Source: Chloroflexota bacterium
GTDB taxonomy: Bacteria; Chloroflexota; Chloroflexia; JAMDCE01
NCBI GenBank assembly: GCA_023489135.1
Contig: JAMDCE010000012.1
Coordinates: 1-15,702 of the forward strand
Length of the DNA: 15,702 bases
Direction of reading: 5' to 3'
The translations under genes were made by a program, and so were the position numbers. Below are positions 7,099 through 12,460 of the stretch, piece by piece. Position 1 is the first letter of the stretch; each line of letters starts with the position of its first letter. Below the pieces are notes generated by a model. It saw only the letters and a list, made by a program, of their open reading frames with translations, was not told the DNA's origin and did not search any database.

Positions 7099-7548
7099 TT
7101 ACCTCCCTCTGTCGGTGGGCGGGACCTCGTTCAAGACCATCCAGTACAACCCAAGCTGTCGCACCGCGTCGGCGAACTGCTCGAAGTCCACCGGCTTGCG
7201 AACGTAGCTGTTTGCACCAAGGGCGTAGCTGGATATCAAGTCTTGCTCCTCGTTCGATGAGGTGAGAATCACAACCGGCAGCAATCTAGTCCTGTCATCG
7301 CCGCGCATTCGTCGCAGCACCTCAAGGCCATCGATCCTCGGCAGCTTCAGATCCAGCAAGATGACAACCGGCATCTTGTGGAGATCGCGGCCTTCGTAGC
7401 TCCCTCTTCCAAACAAGTAGTCCAGGGCCTCGACTCCGTCACGCGCCACCACCACTTCGTTCACGATGCTGGACTTCCTGAAAGCACGTAGCGTAAGCGC
7501 CTCGTCGGCGGGATTGTCCTCCACCAGAAGTATCTTTTTGTCGTCCAT
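7099..7548 (-). CDS. Receiver-only response regulator (Rcp1-like)
   Basis: Single-domain CheY-superfamily protein of 149 aa. It is presumably phosphorylated by a histidine kinase and acts by protein contact, since no output domain is present. Seen: acidic pair E10/D11 in ILLVEDNPADE, phosphoacceptor D66 in ILLDLKLPRIDG, switch Thr T96 in VVILTSS, and Lys K118 in YVRKP. The N-P-A-D-E-x-L-T-x-R-A-F-R-K pattern and the variable loop before the phosphosite are typical of the Rcp1/phytochrome-associated group. ATG 7548 is preferred because AGGAGG (7560-7555 on the minus strand) abuts the other candidate ATG at 7554, leaving no spacer, but lies 6 nt before 7548. Its leader carries a long inverted repeat. 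No histidine kinase gene is nearby, so it is an orphan here. Confidence 0.9.
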   Translation of the reverse strand: MDDKKILLVEDNPADEALTLRAFRKSSIVNEVVVARDGVEALDYLFGRGSYEGRDLHKMPVVILLDLKLPRIDGLEVLRRMRGDDRTRLLPVVILTSSNEEQDLISSYALGANSYVRKPVDFEQFADAVRQLGLYWMVLNEVPPTDRGR

Positions 7549-7567
7549 CGCCATCCTCCTTTGCCGT

Positions 7568-7669
7568 CTGAACCGCAGATGAACCAGATTGGGGGATTTC
7601 GCAGATGCCGAATCTGTCCGACCCGGGCAATCTGCGTAATCCCGTAATCAGCGTCAATCTGCGGTTCAG
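7568..7669. repeat. 102-nt imperfect inverted repeat, AACCGCAGAT type, in the response-regulator leader
   Basis: The outer arms are exact: CTGAACCGCAGAT (7568-7580) against ATCTGCGGTTCAG (7657-7669). Inward, GATTGGGGGATTTCGCAGAT pairs imperfectly with ATCTGCGTAATCCCGTAATC. The element lies between the predicted minus-strand promoter (7698-7726) and the response-regulator start, so it would be transcribed as a large hairpin 20 nt ahead of the start. The AACCGCAGATT theme is, from memory, a common intergenic repeat. Confidence 0.7.
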
Positions 7670-7697
7670 ATTTCGCCTCACCACCCGCAGCGGATAC

Positions 7698-7726
7698 ACT
7701 ATACAGCGTCAATCATACGTAGTCAA
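7698..7726 (-). promoter_or_regulatory. Sigma-70-like promoter for the response regulator
   Basis: On the minus strand TTGACT (7726-7721), a 17-bp spacer and TATAGT (7703-7698) each match the consensus at 5 of 6 positions. Predicted transcription begins near 7691, giving a leader of about 140 nt that contains the inverted repeat at 7568-7669. Confidence 0.65.
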
Positions 7727-7763
7727 GGCAGCCGACCGTGCATCTCTGTCCACGAAAATTGTC

Positions 7764-7792
7764 TAGACACCCTCTCCTTATGGTGGTAGAAT
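7764..7792 (+). promoter_or_regulatory. Sigma-70-like promoter for the URO-D-like gene
   Basis: TAGACA (7764-7769), a 17-bp spacer and TAGAAT (7787-7792), each 5 of 6 to consensus. The predicted start is near 7799, about 34 nt before the chosen ATG. It is divergent from the response-regulator promoter 38 bp away, so one operator between them could control both genes. Confidence 0.6.
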
Positions 7793-7832
7793 TGATTCTA
7801 TCCACATACAGAATAGTGTGAAGGTAGAAGCT

Positions 7833-8828
7833 ATGCCGATGACGAAGACAGAACGAGTTCAGGCCGCGCTGAGGGGCGAGCCGGTTGACCGCGTCCCGGT
7901 GAGCGCCTGGGGGCACGACTACTCGAGGGAATGGTCGGCCGAGGGACTGGCCCAGGCGATGCTGGAGCGCCAGCGCAGGTACGACTGGGACTTCACAAAA
8001 GTCAATCCCCGGGCGAGCTACTTCGTCGAGGACTGGGGCTCGCGCTGGGAGCCTTCGGGCAAACCCCACGTCGGCCCGATCTTCGTGGATTCCCCCATCA
8101 AGCGCGCCCGCGACTGGGGAAGGCTCGATCCCCTCGACCCGGAAAAGGGAGTCCTGGGAGAGCACCTCAGGGCCCTGGAGTTGATCCGCGACGGCCTGGC
8201 CGGGGAAGTGCCTTTCGTCCAGACCATCTTCTCGCCCCTGTCCATCGCCAAGTACCTGGTGGGCAAGCGCGAAGACGTCATCCGCGACCATATGCGTGAG
8301 GATCCGGATGCCCTGTCCCACGCGCTGTCGGTCATTGTGCACACATTCGCCGACTATTCGCGCCGCTGCGTCCAAAGAGGGGCCAGCGGCATCTTCTTTG
8401 CTACCACCGGTTGGGCCAGCTCTGACGCCCTGGACGAGGACGATTACGTGCGCTTCGGGAAGGTATTCGATCTCGAAGTGCTTGACGCCGTCCGGGACAC
8501 GGGCTGGTTCCACGTGCTGCACAACTGCGGCGCCCACATTTTCTTCGAGCTTCTATCCTACTACCCGGTCCAGGCTATCAACTGGTCTGTGGCATCGCCC
8601 GGGAATCCGAGCTTGAAGGATGCCCTGGCCATCGCCAACCAGGCCGTGATGGGCGGGATTGACGAGAAGAAGACCCTTCGAGAGGGAGGCCCAGAGCAGG
8701 TCGCTCAACAGGCTAAAGATGCCTTGCAGCAGACCAGGGGCGTTCGCTTCTTGCTCACTCCCGGTTGCTCCATTCCGACGGACACGTCCGAAGCCAGTCT
8801 CGTGGCGCTGCGGTCCGCCGTGGAATAG
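7833..8828 (+). CDS. URO-D superfamily protein, corrinoid methyltransferase-like (not HemE)
   Basis: Cytoplasmic protein of 331 aa in the uroporphyrinogen-decarboxylase superfamily. Seen: N-terminal KTERVQAALRGEPVDRVPVSAW, which fits the superfamily, but not the RQAGRY motif with the Arg residues that true HemE uses on uroporphyrinogen. Instead it has LHNCG with H230 and C232, and PGCSIP with C312, the H-x-C-x(n)-C zinc pattern known in MtaA/MtbA-type methylcobamide:coenzyme M methyltransferases. The C-terminal ending, TPGCSIPTDTS, is also typical of that branch. I infer a zinc-dependent methyl transfer or demethylation role with unknown substrate. No corrinoid protein gene is visible in the window. 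ATG 7833 has AAGG 8 nt upstream; GTG 7818 and ATG 7839 are alternatives. It has its own promoter and a hairpin after its stop. Confidence 0.83.
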   Translation: MPMTKTERVQAALRGEPVDRVPVSAWGHDYSREWSAEGLAQAMLERQRRYDWDFTKVNPRASYFVEDWGSRWEPSGKPHVGPIFVDSPIKRARDWGRLDPLDPEKGVLGEHLRALELIRDGLAGEVPFVQTIFSPLSIAKYLVGKREDVIRDHMREDPDALSHALSVIVHTFADYSRRCVQRGASGIFFATTGWASSDALDEDDYVRFGKVFDLEVLDAVRDTGWFHVLHNCGAHIFFELLSYYPVQAINWSVASPGNPSLKDALAIANQAVMGGIDEKKTLREGGPEQVAQQAKDALQQTRGVRFLLTPGCSIPTDTSEASLVALRSAVE

Positions 8829-8876
8829 GATGGCGTTCAACCAGGACCTGTCATAAGGATGTTGCCGAGGCTCCAG

Positions 8877-8908
8877 CGTAGGGGCGTCCAATTGAGAACG
8901 CCCCTACG
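8877..8908. terminator. 11-bp stem hairpin after the URO-D-like gene
   Basis: CGTAGGGGCGT (8877-8887) pairs exactly with ACGCCCCTACG (8898-8908) across a 10-nt loop. It is the same TAGGGGCG...CGCCCCTA family as 2774-2799. There is no T-tract. It lies 48 nt after the stop, so it may end or stabilise that transcript. Confidence 0.6.
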
Positions 8909-8956
8909 ACGCCACGGAAACACCCTCCAAAGTCCTTTGTGCGATGAAGCTCGGTG

Positions 8957-8990
8957 TGCAGTGCCGGACTTCTTGATGCCGGCACTGGCA
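8957..8990 (+). promoter_or_regulatory. Hairpin just upstream of the VTT-gene ribosome site
   Basis: AGTGCCGG (8960-8967) pairs with CCGGCACT (8979-8986) over an 11-nt loop, and the stem extends by TGC/GCA with one bulged base. It ends a few nucleotides before GGGAGGGG (8995-9002). It could modulate access to the ribosome site; no such role is demonstrated. Confidence 0.4.
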
Positions 8991-9008
8991 GAACGGGAGG
9001 GGTGTGGG

Positions 9009-9584
9009 TTGATTAGAGTGGGTCAGCAGGTTTCGCTGAGCTGCGTGACAAAGCGAAGGCTTCTAGGTGCGGCGGTGGTCCTTGCCATCCTCGGTGGTTC
9101 CGTCTGGGTGGCCTGCGCCCGTCCAAACCTCGAAGGGCTGGCCGTTTACGGTTATCCCGGCCTCTTCGCGGTGATGTTTGCCTCCAGCGCCAGCGTGCTC
9201 CTTCCCCTGCCGGGGTTCGCCACGGTCATGGCCGCGGGGACGATGGCCAACCCGTTGCTGATCGCCCTGTTCGCCGGTCCGGGCAGCGCATTGGGGGAGC
9301 TCACGGGTTACATCGCCGGGCAGGGCGGAAGAAACATGCTCGAGAAGCGGCACATCGGGGTGGTCCGGCGATTCGAACACTGGCTCGACAAGTACGGCTT
9401 CTGGGCGCTGCTCGTCTTCGCCGCCATCCCCAACCCGGCCTTCGACATGGTGGGGATAGCCGCAGGCTCCCTCGGTTTCCCCGTAAGAAAGTTCCTGGTC
9501 GCCTGCCTCGTGGGCAACACGATCAAGTATCTATTCTTGGCTTCCATTGGAAGCACTGCGATCAGCCTTCTCGCCCGCGCCTGA
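9009..9584 (+). CDS. VTT/DedA-family (SNARE-associated) membrane protein
   Basis: Integral membrane protein of 191 aa in the VTT (DedA/TMEM41-VMP1) fold family, some members of which act as lipid flippases or in membrane homeostasis. Seen: an N-terminal hydrophobic segment after TKRRL, then GLFAVMFASSASVLLPLPGF with the re-entrant P-x-P loop, ALGELTGYIAGQGGR (the conserved G-x-x-x-GY-x-x-G-x-x-x-R), KYGFWALLVFAAIPNPAFD (second re-entrant loop with the conserved P-x-P-x-x-D), and a final hydrophobic helix with GNTIKY. The TTG at 9009 is preferred because GGGAGGGG (8995-9002) is 6 nt upstream. Longer frames starting at 8859 or 8976 run through two hairpins and lack conserved residues. The substrate is unknown. 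No functional link to the upstream URO-D-like gene is evident. Confidence 0.87.
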   Translation: MIRVGQQVSLSCVTKRRLLGAAVVLAILGGSVWVACARPNLEGLAVYGYPGLFAVMFASSASVLLPLPGFATVMAAGTMANPLLIALFAGPGSALGELTGYIAGQGGRNMLEKRHIGVVRRFEHWLDKYGFWALLVFAAIPNPAFDMVGIAAGSLGFPVRKFLVACLVGNTIKYLFLASIGSTAISLLARA

Positions 9585-9600
9585 TGAAGGTGAACAACCA

Positions 9601-9623
9601 AGGGGCGACTATTCGTCGCCCCT
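9601..9623. terminator. 9-bp stem hairpin between the convergent VTT and FtsH-like genes
   Basis: AGGGGCGAC (9601-9609) pairs with GTCGCCCCT (9615-9623) across TATTC. It is 16 nt after the VTT stop and suits bidirectional termination, though no T-tract follows. The rest of the gap up to 9783 shows nothing I can name. Confidence 0.55.
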
Positions 9624-9783
9624 CTCTATGTCAACTAGCACGTAGGCTAGAGCAGGTTTCCGATCATCTCGGCCGTCCCCGCACCCTCCGGGGCCACACC
9701 CCGTCTCCCCAAGGGAGAATAATAGTGCAAGAGCCGACCAGAGGGTTCTGAAAACCGCCACAGGAGACCATTTATTCATCATT

Positions 9784-11574
9784 TTATGCCGCCACCTCCA
9801 GTTCTGGATCCGCATCGACGTGCCCGTTGGAGGCGATAACCGAGTCCTGCTCAGCTTTCCGCCCTTCCCGCGCCGCCTCCGCCCGCTGGATCACCTCGGA
9901 AATCTCGTCGCCGTCCAGCTCACCCTGCTCCAGCAACGCCTCGGCTATGGCCGTCACGGCGTCACGGTTTTCGTCCAGGAGCTTCTTTACCTTATTGAAC
10001 TCCTCGTCGAGCAGCTTCTCGATCTGGAGCTTGGTTCTGTCGTCAGGTGCAGCCTGGGGAAAAGCACGGGCGGAGTAGAGCGAGCCGTTCATCCCGAACC
10101 ACGAGATCACCGCGGCGGCCGCCCGAGTAGCCTGCTCCAGGTCCGAGGTTACGCCCGACAACTCGACGTTCAGGAAGATCTGTTCGGCAGCCCGGCTGGC
10201 CAACGAGCACTGGATGTCGGCCAACAGCTCCCCCTTATCGCGGGTGTAACGTTCCTCGGCAGGCTTGGTCGCCGAAAGTCCAAGGGCCTGCCCGTGTCTA
10301 ATAATGGTGACCTTGCTCATCCGCTCGTTTGGAAGCAGTTTGTACTGGGCAAAGCAGTGGCCTGCTTCGTGGTAGGCAATTCTTCGTTTCTCGTCGCCGG
10401 ATATGCTGCGAATCGGCTGCCGCAGCCCCCATTCGTGCGCTTCGCGGGCAGCCGTGAAATCGTGGTATTCGATGTGGTCCCGCCCGTCGAAGTGCGCCAT
10501 TACCACCGCCTCATTAATGACGTACTTGATGGTGACCGGTGAATAGCCTATGGTGTCGTAGGCCAGCTTATCCAGGGGCATCTCGCCGTGCTTGACTTTG
10601 TCCAGGTAGTACTGGATTATCTCTTTGCGCCCGTCGAAATCGGGCAGGTCGACCACGATCTTGCGATCGAACCGCCCCGGGCGAACCAGAGCCGGGTCGA
10701 GAACGTCCGGCAGGTTGGTGGCCCCGATGGTCAGGACGTTCGGGACATCCGCCTTGCCTCGACGCAGCCCCAGCTTACGGAGCAGCTTGTTGCGCCATCC
10801 ACTCTCGATATTGGGCGGGTCCATCTGCAGCAGCAGCTCGTTCAGGAGACCGGTTCCACCACCACCCATAAGGCCACCCATCATGCCTCCCATGCCACCG
10901 GCCTGGCCCGCCCGGTTTTGTCCGATGGCGTCTATCTCGTCGATGAACACGATACAGGCGCCGTACTTCTTGGCCTTCTTGCGAGCCTTGCCGTACAGCA
11001 TCATGACGCGTAGGTTGCCTATGCCGAAGAACATGTTCTGGAAACTGGGAGCCGAAGCATAACAGAAGGGCACCCCGGCCTCGGCCGAGATGGCCTGGGC
11101 CAGATAGGTCTTGCCCGTGCCGGGAGGGCCGACCAGGAGCAAGCCCCTGTGCACCTCTCCACCCATCTCCTTGAAAGGTTTCACCCCTCGCAGCAGGGTC
11201 ACGACCCGGCGTGCCACCTCCACGATGTCGTCGGCACCCTTAACGTCTTTGAAAGTTATCCCGGACTCGCCCGGTTCGATCCAATAAGTTCTGCCTCGAC
11301 CCAGGAACCAGAAGAGGGCGGCAAACTGGACCACGATGAAGACGATGGCGAAGGCGATCTGGAAAAGCATCATGACGCCGTAAAGGAGGTAAGGCGCCCA
11401 CTGACTCAGATTCGGAAGCAGAACCTTCCACATAAACAGCCCGACCATGAGCAGGAAAACTAAGGTCTTCCAGCTGTTCTTGATCTTGCTGCCGAATTGA
11501 TCCACAATCAAGTCCACTTCATCCGGTGGCTTGGCGTTATTCACTTTTCTTGAGACATCCGGTACGTTGTTCAT
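9784..11574 (-). CDS. ftsH: FtsH-like membrane AAA+ zinc metalloprotease, reduced periplasmic region
   Basis: Membrane-anchored ATP-dependent protease of 596 aa. Seen: two hydrophobic segments (about 36-53 and 62-91) joined by a loop of under 10 residues; Walker A GPPGTGKT (149-156); the pore loop FQNMFFGIG; Walker B IVFIDEIDAIG; sensor/SRH GATNLPDVLDPALVRPGRFDRK; the zinc site HEAGH (402-406) with third ligand D478 in SGVTSDLEQAT; and a C-terminal acidic, coiled tail. All catalytic parts are present. Oddities are the near absence of the ~75-residue periplasmic domain of classical FtsH, and a long Gly/Met-rich insert (AGGMGGMMGGLMGGGG) after Walker B. It is probably a divergent paralogue rather than the housekeeping FtsH. 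ATG 11574 has GGGAGAG about 9 nt upstream. The frame stays open to 11874, but the extension runs into a repeat element. It is divergent from prkA. Confidence 0.9.
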   Translation of the reverse strand: MNNVPDVSRKVNNAKPPDEVDLIVDQFGSKIKNSWKTLVFLLMVGLFMWKVLLPNLSQWAPYLLYGVMMLFQIAFAIVFIVVQFAALFWFLGRGRTYWIEPGESGITFKDVKGADDIVEVARRVVTLLRGVKPFKEMGGEVHRGLLLVGPPGTGKTYLAQAISAEAGVPFCYASAPSFQNMFFGIGNLRVMMLYGKARKKAKKYGACIVFIDEIDAIGQNRAGQAGGMGGMMGGLMGGGGTGLLNELLLQMDPPNIESGWRNKLLRKLGLRRGKADVPNVLTIGATNLPDVLDPALVRPGRFDRKIVVDLPDFDGRKEIIQYYLDKVKHGEMPLDKLAYDTIGYSPVTIKYVINEAVVMAHFDGRDHIEYHDFTAAREAHEWGLRQPIRSISGDEKRRIAYHEAGHCFAQYKLLPNERMSKVTIIRHGQALGLSATKPAEERYTRDKGELLADIQCSLASRAAEQIFLNVELSGVTSDLEQATRAAAAVISWFGMNGSLYSARAFPQAAPDDRTKLQIEKLLDEEFNKVKKLLDENRDAVTAIAEALLEQGELDGDEISEVIQRAEAAREGRKAEQDSVIASNGHVDADPELEVAA

Positions 11575-11818
11575 TTCGCTGCTCTCCCTACCACCCACTT
11601 GCAGCTGTTTGTGCTTGATTGCCAGTGCGATGGCGTTTGCTGGTTTCATGTACTCATACTGCACGAACTGTGCCGTTACGAGCGGACGGTGGGATGGTTC
11701 ATAAAGCGGGGGAGATAGGGTAACAGTTTGCGTCGTTGAATCTGGCGAGGTTACCGGGTCCACAATTATCCTGTGAGGGTCAGAGGAAGAGGTCGGTGGC
11801 ACATTGAAGGCGAACAGC

Positions 11819-11981
11819 TGGTAGGGGCACGGCGTTGCCGTGCCCTGGAGTCGGCCGCAGTCCGAGTCCCTCAATCCAAGTCGAAATGTTGGTTTCCGAG
11901 ACGTTCAGCCTGCTCGCTGCCCAAATCGAGCTGTGAGCGATATTCTGCCGGTCAGGGCACGGCAACGCCGTGCCCCTACCA
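11819..11981. mobile_element. MITE-like element with 29-bp perfect terminal inverted repeats
   Basis: TGGTAGGGGCACGGCGTTGC and the following 9 bases (11819-11847) are repeated exactly in reverse complement at 11953-11981, enclosing 105 bp. Each arm is itself a small hairpin (GGGCACGGC/GCCGTGCCC around a 3-nt loop). A related single arm occurs at 4042-4068. No clear target-site duplication is visible. The interior, read on the minus strand (11920-11870), encodes the helix-turn-helix-like peptide AASRLNVSETNISTWIE, without a start or full protein. It may be a miniature transposable element, or two hairpins around a gene remnant. Confidence 0.6.
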
Positions 11982-12044
11982 TAGGGTGTCACGCCGCCGA
12001 ACTGCTGCCCAATTCCTGAACCATCCTCGGACGGTTCCTTGCGC

Positions 12045-12102
12045 TCACGCCTTGCCTGATAGCATTCCGAACGAGCGTTCCTCGCTCAGGCCGCCGGCGT
12101 GA
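12045..12102. promoter_or_regulatory. 58-nt nested dyad upstream of the sigma-54 promoter
   Basis: Three nested complementary pairs are seen: TCACGCC (12045-12051) with GGCGTGA (12096-12102), GCCTGA (12054-12059) with TCAGGC (12086-12091), and GAACG (12069-12073) with CGTTC (12076-12080). The centre is about 130 bp upstream of the predicted transcription start, inside the usual zone for sigma-54 activator sites. It could also be a terminator or a repeat. Confidence 0.4.
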
Positions 12103-12115
12103 CCACCGGCACGGA

Positions 12116-12125
12116 TGCACGTGCA
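12116..12125. promoter_or_regulatory. TGCACGTGCA palindrome, possible activator half-site cluster
   Basis: A perfect 10-bp palindrome overlapped by GTGCAATGCAC (12121-12131), centred about 84 bp upstream of the predicted start. The TGCAC half-site recalls the NtrC consensus (TGCAC...GTGCA), but the spacing between halves is wrong for NtrC. Confidence 0.3.
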
Positions 12126-12177
12126 ATGCACTATCCTTTGCTTGATGCCGATCAAGGACTGCCTAACAAGGCCTTAA

Positions 12178-12194
12178 TTGGCACGAATCTTGCA
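12178..12194 (+). promoter_or_regulatory. Sigma-54 (-24/-12) promoter for prkA-yhbH-spoVR
   Basis: TTGGCACGAATCTTGCA matches the sigma-54 consensus YTGGCACG-N4-TTGCW at every defined position. The GG is at 12180-12181, the GC at 12192-12193, and the required 10 bp lie between them. Predicted transcription starts near 12205, leaving a leader of about 255 nt before prkA. It would need an AAA+ enhancer-binding activator, which is not encoded in this window. Confidence 0.75.
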
Positions 12195-12316
12195 AACCAT
12201 GATCAGTGAAGCAGCAAAAGCCGAATAGGCTGAAGAAGAGCGTTCAGGGTAAATGGGAGCACAGAGCTTGACTGAACACTAGTCGCATTCAGAGGTGGAA
12301 ATAGGGCAACTTAATT

Positions 12317-12360
12317 GGCCGGCTATTCGCCTCCGTGGAGCGACGAGTACGGCCTTTTTT
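12317..12360 (+). terminator. Terminator-like hairpin with T6 tract in the prkA leader
   Basis: GGCCG (12317-12321) pairs with CGGCC (12350-12354), followed at once by TTTTTT (12355-12360). An inner CTCC/GGAG stem (12331-12340) caps the loop, with an unpaired interior between. The stem is short for a strong terminator. Its place between promoter and start codon suggests attenuation or a premature stop. Confidence 0.35.
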
Positions 12361-12460
12361 AGTAGGTGTTCGGGCAAATTCTAACTGTGGAGAGAGGGGA
12401 ATAGCGCAAATCGACCGAAATACGGTGTCCGCTGCACGAGAATCCAAGAAAGGATGTGAG

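Larger units (their letters stand above)
11575..12460. other. 886-nt intergenic regulatory region between ftsH-like gene and prkA
   Basis: I see no convincing gene here; the open frames that cross it are extensions of the flanking genes. It holds, in order, the probable minus-strand leader of the FtsH-like gene (no clear promoter found), an inverted-repeat-bounded element (11819-11981), a nested dyad (12045-12102), a 10-bp palindrome (12116-12125), a sigma-54 promoter (12178-12194), a terminator-like hairpin (12317-12360), and the prkA ribosome site. Confidence 0.8.

Noticed and set aside
7833..8828. Assignment as hemE and a haem operon with hemY
   Set aside because: The HemE substrate motif RQAGRY is missing, a methyltransferase-type zinc motif is present, and the two genes are 6 kb apart.
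2774..9623. CRISPR array built from the repeated hairpins
   Set aside because: The hairpins are kilobases apart, differ in their cores and have no regular spacers; no cas gene is present.
9609..9815. 68-codon open frame on the minus strand overlapping the 3' end of the FtsH-like gene
   Set aside because: It overlaps the last codons of a secure gene in another frame, includes the hairpin at 9601-9623 at its end, and has no ribosome site or recognisable motif.
11575..11874. Upstream extension of the FtsH-like frame by 100 codons
   Set aside because: The extension runs into the inverted-repeat element at 11819-11981, has no family similarity, and a ribosome site supports ATG 11574.
12116..12131. 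NtrC binding site
   Set aside because: TGCAC and GTGCA halves are present but fused without the spacer required by the NtrC consensus, so I list it only as a palindrome.
11575..12334. tRNA or other structural RNA gene in the long intergenic region
   Set aside because: No cloverleaf, T-loop GTTCRA box or CCA end could be found by eye; the visible dyads do not fit a tRNA.
12335..12460. Upstream extension of the prkA frame from GTG 12335
   Set aside because: It contains the terminator-like hairpin and T-tract, adds residues foreign to PrkA, and lacks a ribosome site; GTG 12461 has one.
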